A stretch of 64,000 nt of DNA from Chitinophagaceae bacterium (GTDB lineage: Bacteria; Bacteroidota; Bacteroidia; Chitinophagales; Chitinophagaceae), in the NCBI GenBank assembly GCA_947375185.1, contig CANCEU010000003.1, positions 20,528-84,527 on the forward strand, written 5' to 3'. Positions 1 through 8,317 of this stretch are shown here, piece by piece. Both the position numbers and the translations under genes were made by a program. The notes below the pieces were generated by a model. The model searched no databases. It was not told where the DNA came from and saw only the letters and a program-made list of their open reading frames with translations. The stretch's first letter is position 1. Each line of letters starts with the position of its first letter.

Positions 1-1101
1 GATATCAGCAGGAAGTTCACGCCATTCGTATTGTTGATTTCTCAATTGGGGTTCAAAACCAGCTTCTTTAATGGCTTCTTGGATGGTTTTATAGGTAAAA
101 CGGTGAGGTGCGCCAGCAGCACTTACTACGTTTTCTTCCAACATAATACTTCCAAAATCATTCGCGCCTGCCTCTAAACAAACCTGAGCTGTTGCCTTAC
201 CAACGGTTAACCAACTTGCTTGAATATTTTTAATATTTGGCAACATGATACGACTAATGGCAATCATACGAATATACTCTTCGGTAGTTGTCAAATTATG
301 AACGCCTCTAATTTTAGTTAATAGTGTATCTACATCTTGGAAAGTCCAAGGAATAAATGCCAAGAAACCTTTTGCGTTTGCAGGTTTTTTATCCTGTACT
401 TCACGTATGCGTACTAAGTGCGTAAATCTTTCTTCCAAAGTTTCAACGTGACCAAACATCATAGTAGCGCTTGTAGTAATATTTAATTGGTGAGCTGCGG
501 CCATCACATCTAACCATTCGTCTGCACCACATTTACCATTTGATACCAATTTACGAACACGATCAACTAATATCTCCGCACCCGCACCTGGCAAGGAATC
601 CATGCCTGCAGTTTGTAATGCTTTCAACACTTCGGTATGTGTCATACCCTCCAACTTTGCAATATGTGCAATTTCAGGGGGTCCCAAAGTGTGCAATTTG
701 ATGGTTGGAAATTCTTGTTTTATTTGGCTAAAAATATCTGTATAAAATTTTAATCCTAATTCTGGATGATGACCACCTTGCAATAATAATTGATCTCCTC
801 CCCATTCAAGTGTCTCTTTAATTTTTACACGATAAGTATCCATATCTGTAATATATGCTTCGGGATGTCCAGGGATTCTGTAGAAATTACAAAATTTACA
901 ATTAGCAATACATACATTAGTTGTGTTTACATTTCGGTCAATTTGCCAAGTTACTTTACCATGAGGTACTTGTTTTTTTCTTAACTCATTGGCGATGTAG
1001 CTAATTTCATTTAAAGGGGCATGTTCAAATAAAAACATTCCTTCCTCCTTTGTTAAGTACTCAAAATTCAGGGCTTTCTTATATAATACTTCTAATTCCA
1101 T
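1..1101 (-). CDS. mqnC: Cyclic dehypoxanthinyl futalosine synthase MqnC (3' end cut by window edge)
   Basis: Radical-SAM enzyme of the futalosine route to menaquinone; it cyclises dehypoxanthine futalosine. Translating the reverse strand from the ATG at 1099-1101 gives an uninterrupted 367 codons reaching base 1, starting MELEVLYKKALNFEYLTKEE. The radical-SAM cluster motif CxxxCxxC appears as CIANCKFC about 70 residues in, followed by family-typical stretches such as LLLQGGHHPELGL and HTLGPPEI. MqnC proteins are usually about 370-380 residues, so only a few C-terminal residues are probably missing. It is divergent from the M16 peptidase genes and has its own promoter-like box at 1122-1129. 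MqnE is the related enzyme; the GGHHP motif and length favour MqnC. Confidence 0.92.
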   Translation of the reverse strand, partial: MELEVLYKKALNFEYLTKEEGMFLFEHAPLNEISYIANELRKKQVPHGKVTWQIDRNVNTTNVCIANCKFCNFYRIPGHPEAYITDMDTYRVKIKETLEWGGDQLLLQGGHHPELGLKFYTDIFSQIKQEFPTIKLHTLGPPEIAHIAKLEGMTHTEVLKALQTAGMDSLPGAGAEILVDRVRKLVSNGKCGADEWLDVMAAAHQLNITTSATMMFGHVETLEERFTHLVRIREVQDKKPANAKGFLAFIPWTFQDVDTLLTKIRGVHNLTTTEEYIRMIAISRIMLPNIKNIQASWLTVGKATAQVCLEAGANDFGSIMLEENVVSAAGAPHRFTYKTIQEAIKEAGFEPQLRNQQYEWRELPADI

Positions 1102-1121
1102 ATACTTCGTTTTAAGAGTAA

Positions 1122-1129
1122 CAAAGTTA
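1122..1129 (-). promoter_or_regulatory. Bacteroidota -7 box TAACTTTG for mqnC
   Basis: On the reverse strand the sequence reads TAACTTTG, an exact match to the Bacteroidota consensus TAnnTTTG, 20 bases upstream of the mqnC ATG. I see no convincing -33 TTTG. The assignment rests on the -7 match and its position. Confidence 0.55.
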
Positions 1130-1181
1130 AGGCTTAAAGGGTTCGGTTCATACCCCTATTTATTTTATCTATATTCTCTAA

Positions 1182-1210
1182 TTGACTCTTGTTTAAAAGG
1201 AGTAATTTTG
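1182..1210 (+). promoter_or_regulatory. Promoter (TTG / 18 bp / TAATTTTG) of the M16 pair
   Basis: TTG at 1182-1184 is followed after 18 bases by TAATTTTG at 1203-1210, an exact TAnnTTTG box. The predicted transcription start lies only a few bases before the ATG at 1220. An apparent TTG start codon at 1208 is the last three bases of the promoter box and is therefore probably not used. Confidence 0.65.
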
Positions 1211-1219
1211 TTCTCCATT

Positions 1220-2461
1220 ATGATACAATTTGACCGATTTCAATTAGACAATGGCTTGAAAGTGTTAGTCCATCAGGATACAACTACACCTATGGCCGTG
1301 GTGAATATATTATACAATGTAGGCGCCAAGGATGAAAATCCCGAAAAAACGGGGTTTGCCCATTTATTTGAGCATTTAATGTTTGGAGGAAGTATTAATA
1401 TTCCCGAATATGACGAGCCATTACAAAGAGCGGGGGGTGAAAATAATGCTTACACTACCAATGATTTAACGAATTATTATTGCCAATTACCAGCAGAAAA
1501 TATTGAAACTGCATTTTGGTTAGAGAGTGACAGAATGTTATCACTTGCTTTTAGTCCAAAGAGCTTGGAAGTGCAACGAAAAGTGGTATGTGAAGAATTT
1601 AAGGAGCACTACATTAATAAGCCTTATGGTGATGCTTGGCATAAAATGCGTACACTAGCCTACACCAAACATCCTTATCGTTGGATGACTATTGGTGCTT
1701 CACTTGCGCACGTGGAGCAGGCAACTATGGAAGATGTAAAAGATTTTTTCTTTCAATTTTATCGTCCAAATAATGCCATTTTGGTCGTTACAGGAAATGT
1801 AAAAACAGAAGATGTAAAAGTATTGGCTGAAAAGTGGTTTGGTCCCATTCCAGCAGGTAAACCTTACGAAAGAAATTTACCAAAAGAACCTAAGCAAGAA
1901 AAACATAGAAGTTTAGATGTACGTGCCGATGTGCCAATGGATATGTTGATGATGACATGGCATATGGGAGGTAGATTTGATGAGTCATACCATGCAACTG
2001 ATTTATTAACCGAAGTATTGGGAGGAGGTGCATCGTCACGCTTATATGAGCAGCTAATTAAAGTAAGACAATTGTTTTCTTCTATTTCTTGTTATCATTT
2101 TGGTACGATTGATCCAGGATTATTTGTAATCACTGGAAAATTGGTAAAAGGGATTAGTATGTCGGTTGCTGAAAAGGCAGTGTTAGAAGAAGTGGAAAAA
2201 ATGAAACATGAAATTTTAGATGCCAAGGAAGTGCAAAAAGTGATTAATAAAACAGAGAGTATGATTTGTTTTGAAGACATGAGTATTATGAATCGTGCAC
2301 AAAGTTTGGCCTTTTATGAATTAATAGGTGACGCAGCTTTAATGAATGATGAGCTTGCAAAATATCAATCGGTAACCTCTGCGCTTATTCAATCTACAGC
2401 AAAAACAATTTTCGAAGATAGCAACAGAAACACATTATATTATTATAGCAAAACATCCTAA
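1220..2461 (+). CDS. M16 family zinc peptidase, catalytic subunit
   Basis: Insulinase/pitrilysin-family metallopeptidase. The inverted zinc motif HxxEH is present as HLFEH (about residue 47 from this start) in the family context TGFAHLFEHLMFGGS. At about 413 residues it is the size of a single M16 half-molecule, like bacterial two-subunit enzymes and mitochondrial processing peptidase. No signal peptide is visible. The ATG at 1220 (MIQFDRFQLDNGLKV) is preferred over TTG at 1208, because the TTG lies inside a promoter box, although an AGGAG-like sequence sits before it. The next gene encodes the partner without the zinc motif, 54 bases downstream, so the two probably form one heterodimer. The substrate cannot be read from the sequence. 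Confidence 0.9.
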   Translation: MIQFDRFQLDNGLKVLVHQDTTTPMAVVNILYNVGAKDENPEKTGFAHLFEHLMFGGSINIPEYDEPLQRAGGENNAYTTNDLTNYYCQLPAENIETAFWLESDRMLSLAFSPKSLEVQRKVVCEEFKEHYINKPYGDAWHKMRTLAYTKHPYRWMTIGASLAHVEQATMEDVKDFFFQFYRPNNAILVVTGNVKTEDVKVLAEKWFGPIPAGKPYERNLPKEPKQEKHRSLDVRADVPMDMLMMTWHMGGRFDESYHATDLLTEVLGGGASSRLYEQLIKVRQLFSSISCYHFGTIDPGLFVITGKLVKGISMSVAEKAVLEEVEKMKHEILDAKEVQKVINKTESMICFEDMSIMNRAQSLAFYELIGDAALMNDELAKYQSVTSALIQSTAKTIFEDSNRNTLYYYSKTS

Positions 2462-2515
2462 TCATCAATAAATTAGTTTACGTTTCGCAATTTAAATTCG
2501 CATAATTACCATCCT

Positions 2516-3799
2516 ATGTCATTAGATAGAACCATCGCTCCCAATATAAAAGACGCTGTTGATTTTGATATTCAATTAAAGCCTTGTCAAAAATACACTT
2601 TAGATAATGGGGTAGAAGTTTATGCCTTTGAAGGAGGCGCACAGGAGGTAATGTTAATGGAATTGGTATTTTCTGCCGGCAATAGTTTTGAAACAAAAAA
2701 CTGGGTAGCACCTGCAACCAATTATTTATTAAAAAATGGAACTAGCAATAAATCTGCTTTTGAAGTAAATGATGCTTTTGAATTTTATGGTGCGTATTTA
2801 AATAGGTCATGTTATAACGAAACTGCTACAATTAGTTTACATAGTTTAACCAAACATTTTCAGGAAGTTATTCCTGTTGTTAGCGAATTGGTTGCTGATG
2901 CGGTATTCCCTGAGAATGAATTAGATATTTACAAGAAAAATCAAATACAACAACTCACTTTAAATTTAAAAAAGGGAGATTTTATCGCCAATCGATTTAT
3001 TGATGAATACTTATTTGGTATTGACCATCCTTATGGAAAGTATTCAAGTGAAGAGGCTTATAATCAATTAACGCGCGAGGATTTAGTTGCTTTTTACAAT
3101 AAATATTATAAGGAAGGAAAGTGTATTGTATTTATGGCCGGCAAGTTTCCTGCAAATATTGAATCTACCTTAAATAAATATATTGGTTCATTGCCTTTGA
3201 ACAAGCATATTATTGAAACGCCGGAACATGCTATTGTTGCTGCCACCGAAAAAAAATACAGTGTAGTGAACGATCCAAGTTCAGTGCAAGGTTCTATTCG
3301 TATTGCACGTCATTTCCCAAATAGACATCATCCAGATTTTGCGCCAGTGCAAGTATTGAATAATATTTTTGGTGGATTTTTTGGCTCTCGTTTAATGAGT
3401 AATATTAGAGAGGATAAGGGGTATACTTATGGTATTCATAGTTATTTGCAAAATCATATTCAACAAAGTGCATGGTTAATTAGTACCGATGCTGGCAAGG
3501 ATGTATGTAGCGCAACGATTGATGAAGTTTATAAAGAAATGGCCATATTAAGAAATGAATTGGTAGCACTAGATGAATTAAATTTAGTGAAGAACTATAT
3601 GTTGGGTTCATTATTAGGCGATGTCGATGGCCCGTTCCAAATTATTGGACGTTGGAAATCTTATATTTTAAACGGTTTAACCGAGGAGTATTTTTATAAT
3701 ACTATTAAAACGGTAAGAGCCATACAGCCGCAGCAATTACAAGACTTGGCAAACAAGTATTTGAATGAGTCAGATTTTTATGAGTTAGTGGTATATTAA
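2516..3799 (+). CDS. M16 family peptidase, non-catalytic subunit
   Basis: Homologous to the preceding protein and 427 residues long, but the region where HxxEH should be reads APATNYLLKNGTSNKS, so the zinc ligands and catalytic glutamate are lost. The segment REDKGYTYGI near residue 300 matches the conserved R/Y substrate-clamp region that inactive M16 subunits supply to their active partner. An active plus inactive pair in tandem is the standard arrangement for bacterial two-chain M16 peptidases. Start at ATG 2516 in a 54-base gap with no strong promoter; cotranscription with the upstream gene is likely. No signal peptide is seen, so the complex may be cytoplasmic. Confidence 0.88.
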   Translation: MSLDRTIAPNIKDAVDFDIQLKPCQKYTLDNGVEVYAFEGGAQEVMLMELVFSAGNSFETKNWVAPATNYLLKNGTSNKSAFEVNDAFEFYGAYLNRSCYNETATISLHSLTKHFQEVIPVVSELVADAVFPENELDIYKKNQIQQLTLNLKKGDFIANRFIDEYLFGIDHPYGKYSSEEAYNQLTREDLVAFYNKYYKEGKCIVFMAGKFPANIESTLNKYIGSLPLNKHIIETPEHAIVAATEKKYSVVNDPSSVQGSIRIARHFPNRHHPDFAPVQVLNNIFGGFFGSRLMSNIREDKGYTYGIHSYLQNHIQQSAWLISTDAGKDVCSATIDEVYKEMAILRNELVALDELNLVKNYMLGSLLGDVDGPFQIIGRWKSYILNGLTEEYFYNTIKTVRAIQPQQLQDLANKYLNESDFYELVVY

Positions 3800-3891
3800 G
3801 TGCCATTTTTGAGCTAATATTCCCTTTTTGACAGCTGTTTATCCAAAAATATGCTCAGTTAGTAAGCTTATTAAATTATTTAAGTGACTGA

Positions 3892-3909
3892 TTTACAAAT
3901 GATTGTAAA
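3892..3909. repeat. Inverted repeat TTTACAA-4-TTGTAAA
   Basis: A perfect 7-base inverted repeat with a 4-base spacer (arms 3892-3898 and 3903-3909), followed by the T-rich run at 3911-3926. It could be a weak intrinsic terminator for the M16 genes or a second regulator site before padR. The AT-rich stem makes either reading uncertain. Confidence 0.35.
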
Positions 3910-3923
3910 ATATTTTTTATTTA

Positions 3924-3952
3924 TTTAGTACTATGTGATACATGGTACTAAA
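3924..3952. promoter_or_regulatory. 29-bp palindromic operator of padR
   Basis: The arms TTTAGTAC (3924-3931) and GTACTAAA (3945-3952) are perfect inverted repeats, and the centre contains TATGTGATACATG, itself nearly symmetric (ATGT...ACAT). Thirteen of the 14 outer base pairs positions other than the centre-flanking one are symmetric apart from one T/G mismatch. ATGT-n-ACAT palindromes are typical PadR binding sites. It lies upstream of the -7 box at 3961 and covers the -33 region, so a bound repressor would block RNA polymerase; autoregulation is inferred. Confidence 0.7.
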
Positions 3953-3960
3953 TATTCGCT

Positions 3961-3968
3961 TAGCTTTG
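3961..3968 (+). promoter_or_regulatory. -7 box TAGCTTTG for padR-PspC operon
   Basis: Exact TAnnTTTG match, 8 bases after the palindrome and 18 bases before the padR ATG at 3987. It shows that an ATG at 3942, inside the palindrome and upstream of this box, cannot be the start of the transcript-encoded protein. Confidence 0.6.
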
Positions 3969-3986
3969 TGGTCTAAAGTAATTATT

Positions 3987-4346
3987 ATGGATATTCAAAA
4001 CACACAAAGTCAGATGCGCAAGGGCGTATTGGAGTTTTGCATATTGTCCATCATTCAAAAAGGCGAGGTTTATCCAAGTGATATCGTCGAGCAAATGAAA
4101 ATGGCCAATTTGCATATACTTGAAGGGACTTTGTATCCTTTATTAACAAGATTAAAGAATGCGGGGCTATTAAATTATAGATGGGTGGAAAGTGTAAGTG
4201 GCCCACCAAGAAAATATTTTGTACTAACAGAAGATGGCAATAAGGCGTATGATATATTATTAAAAACCTGGAACGATATGACAGGCGCTGTTAATCAACT
4301 TACACAAACCCCTAATGATACTTCTGAAGCAATTGCAGCTTCATAG
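3987..4346 (+). CDS. PadR family transcriptional regulator
   Basis: 119-residue winged-helix repressor. The core MRKGVLEFCILSII, the helix-turn-helix LYPLLTRLKNAGLL and the wing with GPPRKYFVLTEDG are classic PadR features; length matches the short PadR class of about 110 residues. It probably binds the palindrome at 3924-3952 and represses its own operon. The ATG at 3987 is chosen because the in-frame ATG at 3942 lies within the operator and before the -7 box. The next gene, a PspC-domain membrane protein, starts 27 bases downstream; PadR-PspC pairs commonly act in envelope-stress control. The ligand or signal is unknown. Confidence 0.88.
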   Translation: MDIQNTQSQMRKGVLEFCILSIIQKGEVYPSDIVEQMKMANLHILEGTLYPLLTRLKNAGLLNYRWVESVSGPPRKYFVLTEDGNKAYDILLKTWNDMTGAVNQLTQTPNDTSEAIAAS

Positions 4347-4373
4347 CATTATTCAATATTTAAATAGCTTTTT

Positions 4374-6590
4374 ATGAACAAAGTAATCAATATCAATTTT
4401 CAAGGTCGAATTCTTCCAATTGAGGAACTGGCTTATGAAATATTAAAACAATATATAGAATCATTGCGCGTATATTTCGCCAATGAGGAAGGTCGTGATG
4501 AAATTATCAATGACATTGAATGTCGTGTTGCAGAACTATGTGATGATAAATTAAAGAAAGGGGAACTGTGTATTAATGAATCAACAATTAATTTAATTAT
4601 TGCGAGCATTGGTCGTCCAGCAGATTTTGAAGCACAAGACGGGTTTGAGCAATCTACTTTCAATAATAATTCTGATACAAAACAGGATAGTGAAGCGAAT
4701 AAGCATATGGGCTGGGAATCTTCCACCCATAAGCGTTTATATCGTGACGAACAAAATAAAGTATTAGGTGGTGTGTGTAGTGGCATCGCCAATTATTTTA
4801 ATGTAGATCCATTGGTGGTTAGAATTTTATGGATTTTCTTAATTGGTGTAAATGTTTTAGGATACCTTATTTTATGGATTGCGGTACCAAGTTCATCTGT
4901 GAAGGAAGTAGGGGGTGTTCGTAAGCGTTTATTCAGAGACATTGACAATAAAATAATTGGAGGTGTATGTGCCGGCCTTTCTAAATACTTTGGTTTAAGG
5001 GTTGGTATCATACGTTTATTATTTATGATCCCTTTTATTAGATTCATTTTTAATTTTAAACATTTACACTTGTTTCAATTTTGGGATAGTCTTGACTTCC
5101 CCAATATTTTAGATATCACATTTAGTCCAGGTGCTGTTTTTGTTTACATTATTCTTTGGTTAGTATTACCTGAAGCAAAAACAAGTGCAGATAAATTGGA
5201 AATGGTGGGTGAGAAGGTTGATTTGAATAGTATCAAAAATACCATTCAAAATGATATGGAAGGATTCAGCAAAAGAGCGCAAAGTTGGGGCAGCGAATTT
5301 TATAAAAAGAATAAATCAAATAATACAGCTACCAATACAACTACTGCTACTAATAGTAATCAACAAAATATTGTTCCTCCAACAAATAAAGGAGTATTAT
5401 ATTTTATCGGCCGCATAATTACTATTTCAGTGAAAGTGTTTGTTTACTTTATTTTAGGAATAGTGGGCATTAGTGTTTTAGCTGCTTTATTCGGATTAGG
5501 AGTTGCCGGTACAAGTTTATTACCTTTGAAAGGTTTTATAATTGAAGATGGTATTCAATCTTATGCAGTTTATGGAGTGATTTTATTCTTTTTGTGGGTC
5601 CCCGTTATTGCATTGGTGACTGCCATCATTCGAAGAATTGCAGGGTTTAAAAAAGCAAATATTTGGGTTAGAACTACTTTTATTTCATTGTGGGTGGTAG
5701 GCTGGGTATGTGTTTTTTATTTACTAAGTAGTTTGGGTAATAGTTTTTCTAAACACAATATACCTGCAGAACAATCTATGGTATTAGTAAATGCTAAAGT
5801 TGATTTTTTAGAATTAACTTCTAAAGCTAATTTAAAATACTATGAAGATAGATTGATGAATATTTCGCCATTTGATAGTTACAATGATGAGGATACTATT
5901 TATGTAAGAAATTTACGTGTTAGAATTATTCAATCAAAATCAGATAGTTTTGAAGTTAAAGTGGTGAAGCTAAGTAATGGTAAGACATTGCAAGAATCAA
6001 ATCAATTGGCAACCAATATTGCTTTTAATGTTGAACAAAAGGATTCTGTTTTATTATTAGACAAGGGAATAGGAATTCATAAAAATAATAAATTTAGGAA
6101 TCAGCATATTATTATGACCATTGCAGTTCCTGTTGGCAAGCGTATTAAAATTAGTAATAACAACTGGCGCCAATTTAATATGAAATTCAATCGAACTTCC
6201 GTACAAACAGGCACCTTTAATGAAATTGGAAATGGTTGGTATGATGAGTGGAATGAGCCTTGGGATAATGAGTCTTATGCTTTTGAAAAAGGAGTGGAGT
6301 ATAAAATGACTGCAACTGGATTGCAAGAAATAAAACGAGATAAGGAAGTTGAAATAGAAAAGGAAATAGATAATCCTGACGAAATACAAGATAAATTGAA
6401 CAAATTAAAAGAAGAGCGTTTGGAATTAGAAAATCAAAAGCTAGAATTAGAAAAGACCAAGAAATCGAATTCTGATAAACCAGTTGAAAAAAAGGTAGCC
6501 TTAAATATCTCCAATAATGTTAAACCAATTACCAAATTGGCTTCTAGGTTTGCTGATATGCATTGGGTTCTTGATCGATTCTCTTATTAA
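4374..6590 (+). CDS. Membrane protein with two PspC domains
   Basis: 738 residues. An N-terminal soluble segment (about 1-85) with IEELAYEILKQYIESL precedes two PspC domains: KRLYRDEQNKVLGGVCSGIA at about 120-175 and KRLFRDIDNKIIGGVCAGLS at about 185-270, each followed by a hydrophobic helix. Further membrane segments lie near residues 345-375, 395-420 and 440-465. The remainder is an extracytoplasmic beta-rich region and a charged coiled coil (about 670-705, LNKLKEERLELENQKLELEK). PspC proteins sense or stabilise the inner membrane under stress. It is cotranscribed with padR, 27 bases apart, and followed by a strong terminator. The exact role is unknown. Confidence 0.8.
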   Translation: MNKVININFQGRILPIEELAYEILKQYIESLRVYFANEEGRDEIINDIECRVAELCDDKLKKGELCINESTINLIIASIGRPADFEAQDGFEQSTFNNNSDTKQDSEANKHMGWESSTHKRLYRDEQNKVLGGVCSGIANYFNVDPLVVRILWIFLIGVNVLGYLILWIAVPSSSVKEVGGVRKRLFRDIDNKIIGGVCAGLSKYFGLRVGIIRLLFMIPFIRFIFNFKHLHLFQFWDSLDFPNILDITFSPGAVFVYIILWLVLPEAKTSADKLEMVGEKVDLNSIKNTIQNDMEGFSKRAQSWGSEFYKKNKSNNTATNTTTATNSNQQNIVPPTNKGVLYFIGRIITISVKVFVYFILGIVGISVLAALFGLGVAGTSLLPLKGFIIEDGIQSYAVYGVILFFLWVPVIALVTAIIRRIAGFKKANIWVRTTFISLWVVGWVCVFYLLSSLGNSFSKHNIPAEQSMVLVNAKVDFLELTSKANLKYYEDRLMNISPFDSYNDEDTIYVRNLRVRIIQSKSDSFEVKVVKLSNGKTLQESNQLATNIAFNVEQKDSVLLLDKGIGIHKNNKFRNQHIIMTIAVPVGKRIKISNNNWRQFNMKFNRTSVQTGTFNEIGNGWYDEWNEPWDNESYAFEKGVEYKMTATGLQEIKRDKEVEIEKEIDNPDEIQDKLNKLKEERLELENQKLELEKTKKSNSDKPVEKKVALNISNNVKPITKLASRFADMHWVLDRFSY

Positions 6591-6640
6591 TAAAGGATTG
6601 TTGTTGATTTTGGTTATGATTGATTATTGATTTCGGAATA

Positions 6641-6674
6641 ACACCCCTTCTCAGCCAGAAGGGGTGTTTTATTT
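6641..6674 (+). terminator. Intrinsic terminator after the PspC gene
   Basis: Perfect 11-bp stem ACACCCCTTCT / AGAAGGGGTGT with a CAGCC loop, followed by TTTATTT. It separates the padR-PspC operon from gcvT. Confidence 0.9.
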
Positions 6675-6690
6675 GGCACCTTTTTTTGAT

Positions 6691-6704
6691 TATATTTGTA
6701 CAAA
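6691..6704 (+). promoter_or_regulatory. -7 box TATATTTG of gcvT overlapping palindrome ATTTGTACAAAT
   Basis: TATATTTG at 6691-6698 is an exact TAnnTTTG match 17 bases before the gcvT ATG; a TTTG lies at 6672-6675 with a shorter than usual 15-base gap. A perfect 12-base palindrome (6693-6704) overlaps the box and could be a regulator site. Confidence 0.55.
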
Positions 6705-6715
6705 TAATATAATCC

Positions 6716-7810
6716 ATGAGCGAAGTTTTAAATACCCCATTTACAAATAAACATGTTGCATTAGGTGCTAAAATGGCTCCATTTGCAGGGTACAATATGC
6801 CTATTAGTTATACAGGCATTAATGATGAGCATGCAGCTGTTCGTAACAATGCGGGCGTTTTTGATGTTAGTCATATGGGTGAGTTTATTTTGAAAGGGCC
6901 AGATGCATTGGATTTAATCCAACGTGTCACAAGCAATGACGCATCGGTGTTAGAAGATGGTAAAGCACAGTATAGTTGCTTGCCAAATACAACAGGAGGT
7001 ATTGTAGATGACTTATTGGTGTATTGTGTGGAGAAAAACAAAGTGTATATGTTAGTGGTGAATGCTTCTAATATTGAAAAAGATTGGAATTGGATTAGTA
7101 GTTATAATACAAAGCAGGTTGAAATGCATAATATAAGTCCAAAGACAGCATTGCTTGCAGTGCAAGGTCCAAATGCGACAAAAATTGTGCAAAGTATGAC
7201 GGATATGGATGTGTTAAATATGCCGTATTATAGCTTTGCTAAAGGAAAATTATTAGATATTGATAACGTTTTAATAAGTGCAACTGGTTACACAGGGGCA
7301 GGTGGTGTAGAAATTTATTTTGATGATGAAAATGATAATGCAAATAAAGTATGGGATGCATTATTTGCTGCCGGTGCTGCTTATGGTTTACAACCAATAG
7401 GATTGGGAGCTAGAGATACATTAAGATTAGAGATGGGCTTTTGTTTATATGGTAATGATATTGATGATACTACAAGCCCTCTAGAAGCTGGATTAGGATG
7501 GATTACCAAATTCACTAAAGATTTTACAAATGGGGCTAATTTGAAAACACAAAAAGAGAATGGTGTTGCCAAAAAATTAGTAGGCTTTGAAATGATTGAT
7601 CGCGGTATTCCTCGTCATTATTATTTAATTAAGGATGCTGCTGGAAACAATATTGGTACAGTGACTTCAGGTACTCAAGCGCCAAGTTTAGGAAAAGCAA
7701 TAGGAATGGGCTATGTAGCTACTGAACATGCAAAAGTAGGTACTGAAATTTTCATTGACATTCGAAATACACCCGTAAAGGCTAAAGTGGTTAAATTCCC
7801 ATTTAAGTAG
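6716..7810 (+). CDS. gcvT: Glycine cleavage system aminomethyltransferase (T protein)
   Basis: Tetrahydrofolate-dependent T protein that releases ammonia and forms methylene-THF from the aminomethyl group carried on the H protein. 364 residues, normal length. Family landmarks are [50 protein letters not shown] and the [18 protein letters not shown] segment, including the conserved folate-site aspartate and arginine region. It stands alone here, flanked by terminators on both sides, with gcvH and gcvP elsewhere. The start ATG at 6716 gives [20 protein letters not shown], in line with relatives. Confidence 0.96.
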   Translation: MSEVLNTPFTNKHVALGAKMAPFAGYNMPISYTGINDEHAAVRNNAGVFDVSHMGEFILKGPDALDLIQRVTSNDASVLEDGKAQYSCLPNTTGGIVDDLLVYCVEKNKVYMLVVNASNIEKDWNWISSYNTKQVEMHNISPKTALLAVQGPNATKIVQSMTDMDVLNMPYYSFAKGKLLDIDNVLISATGYTGAGGVEIYFDDENDNANKVWDALFAAGAAYGLQPIGLGARDTLRLEMGFCLYGNDIDDTTSPLEAGLGWITKFTKDFTNGANLKTQKENGVAKKLVGFEMIDRGIPRHYYLIKDAAGNNIGTVTSGTQAPSLGKAIGMGYVATEHAKVGTEIFIDIRNTPVKAKVVKFPFK

Positions 7811-7847
7811 TGAAATTGTAATTTAGTTTTTTATTAAATAATATATT

Positions 7848-7870
7848 AAAGGAGCTTCGGCTCCTTTTTT
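7848..7870 (+). terminator. Intrinsic terminator after gcvT
   Basis: Stem AAAGGAGC / GCTCCTTT closed by a stable TTCG tetraloop, running into six T residues. Confidence 0.92.
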
Positions 7871-7939
7871 CGTAGTATTAATACTTGAATCTAGCATCAA
7901 GATGAGATGCAATTTTGTCTTTCATTAAAAAATAAAAAT

Positions 7940-8296
7940 ATGAAAGCGATTAAAAACAAAGTACAATTAGTTGGTCGACTGGGTGCTGATCCTGAAATGA
8001 AAGTATTCGGGGATGATAAAAAATTGGCCAATCTTCGTTTGGCAGTCAATGATCGTTATAAAAATGTAAAGGGGGATTGGATGGATGAAACGCAGTGGTT
8101 TAGTTTAATTGCTTGGTCTAAATTGGCGATTTATGTTGAGAAACATTTGGCAAAAGGGGCTGAGGTTGCAATTGAAGGACGATTGGTAAACAAATCTTTT
8201 ACTGATAAAGCAGGTGTTAAAAGAACTAGTACCGAAGTGGTATTAAGCGAAATTCTAATTTTATCCAAACAAAAGGAATTGCCTTTGAAAAATTAA
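7940..8296 (+). CDS. Short single-stranded DNA-binding protein (SSB-like, no acidic tail)
   Basis: 118-residue OB-fold protein: KNKVQLVGRLGADPEMKVF, ANLRLAVNDRY, TQWFSLIAWSKLA and LAKGAEVAIEGRLVNKSF follow the SSB order of strands. The protein ends LILSKQKELPLKN right after the OB fold; the glycine-rich linker and acidic DDIPF-type tail through which housekeeping SSB recruits partners are absent. It is therefore likely an accessory SSB paralogue with the main ssb elsewhere. ATG 7940 (MKAIKNKV) is preferred to the in-frame ATG at 7907, which adds eleven non-homologous residues. The next gene begins 21 bases downstream but has its own promoter. Confidence 0.85.
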   Translation: MKAIKNKVQLVGRLGADPEMKVFGDDKKLANLRLAVNDRYKNVKGDWMDETQWFSLIAWSKLAIYVEKHLAKGAEVAIEGRLVNKSFTDKAGVKRTSTEVVLSEILILSKQKELPLKN

Positions 8297-8313
8297 TGGG
8301 TTTAGTATCTTTG
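8284..8313 (+). promoter_or_regulatory. Promoter (TTTG / 18 bp / TATCTTTG) of comB
   Basis: TTTG at 8284-8287 and the exact -7 box TATCTTTG at 8306-8313 are 18 bases apart, the same geometry as at 1182-1210. Only four bases separate the box from the ATG at 8318, so the transcript is predicted to be leaderless or nearly so. The -33 element lies inside the end of the SSB-like gene. Confidence 0.7.
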
Positions 8314-8317
8314 CGAT

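Noticed and set aside
3942-3986. ATG start 45 bases upstream of the chosen padR start
   Set aside because: It lies inside the 29-base palindrome and upstream of the -7 box at 3961-3968; PadR proteins begin near the MDIQNTQSQMRKG segment.
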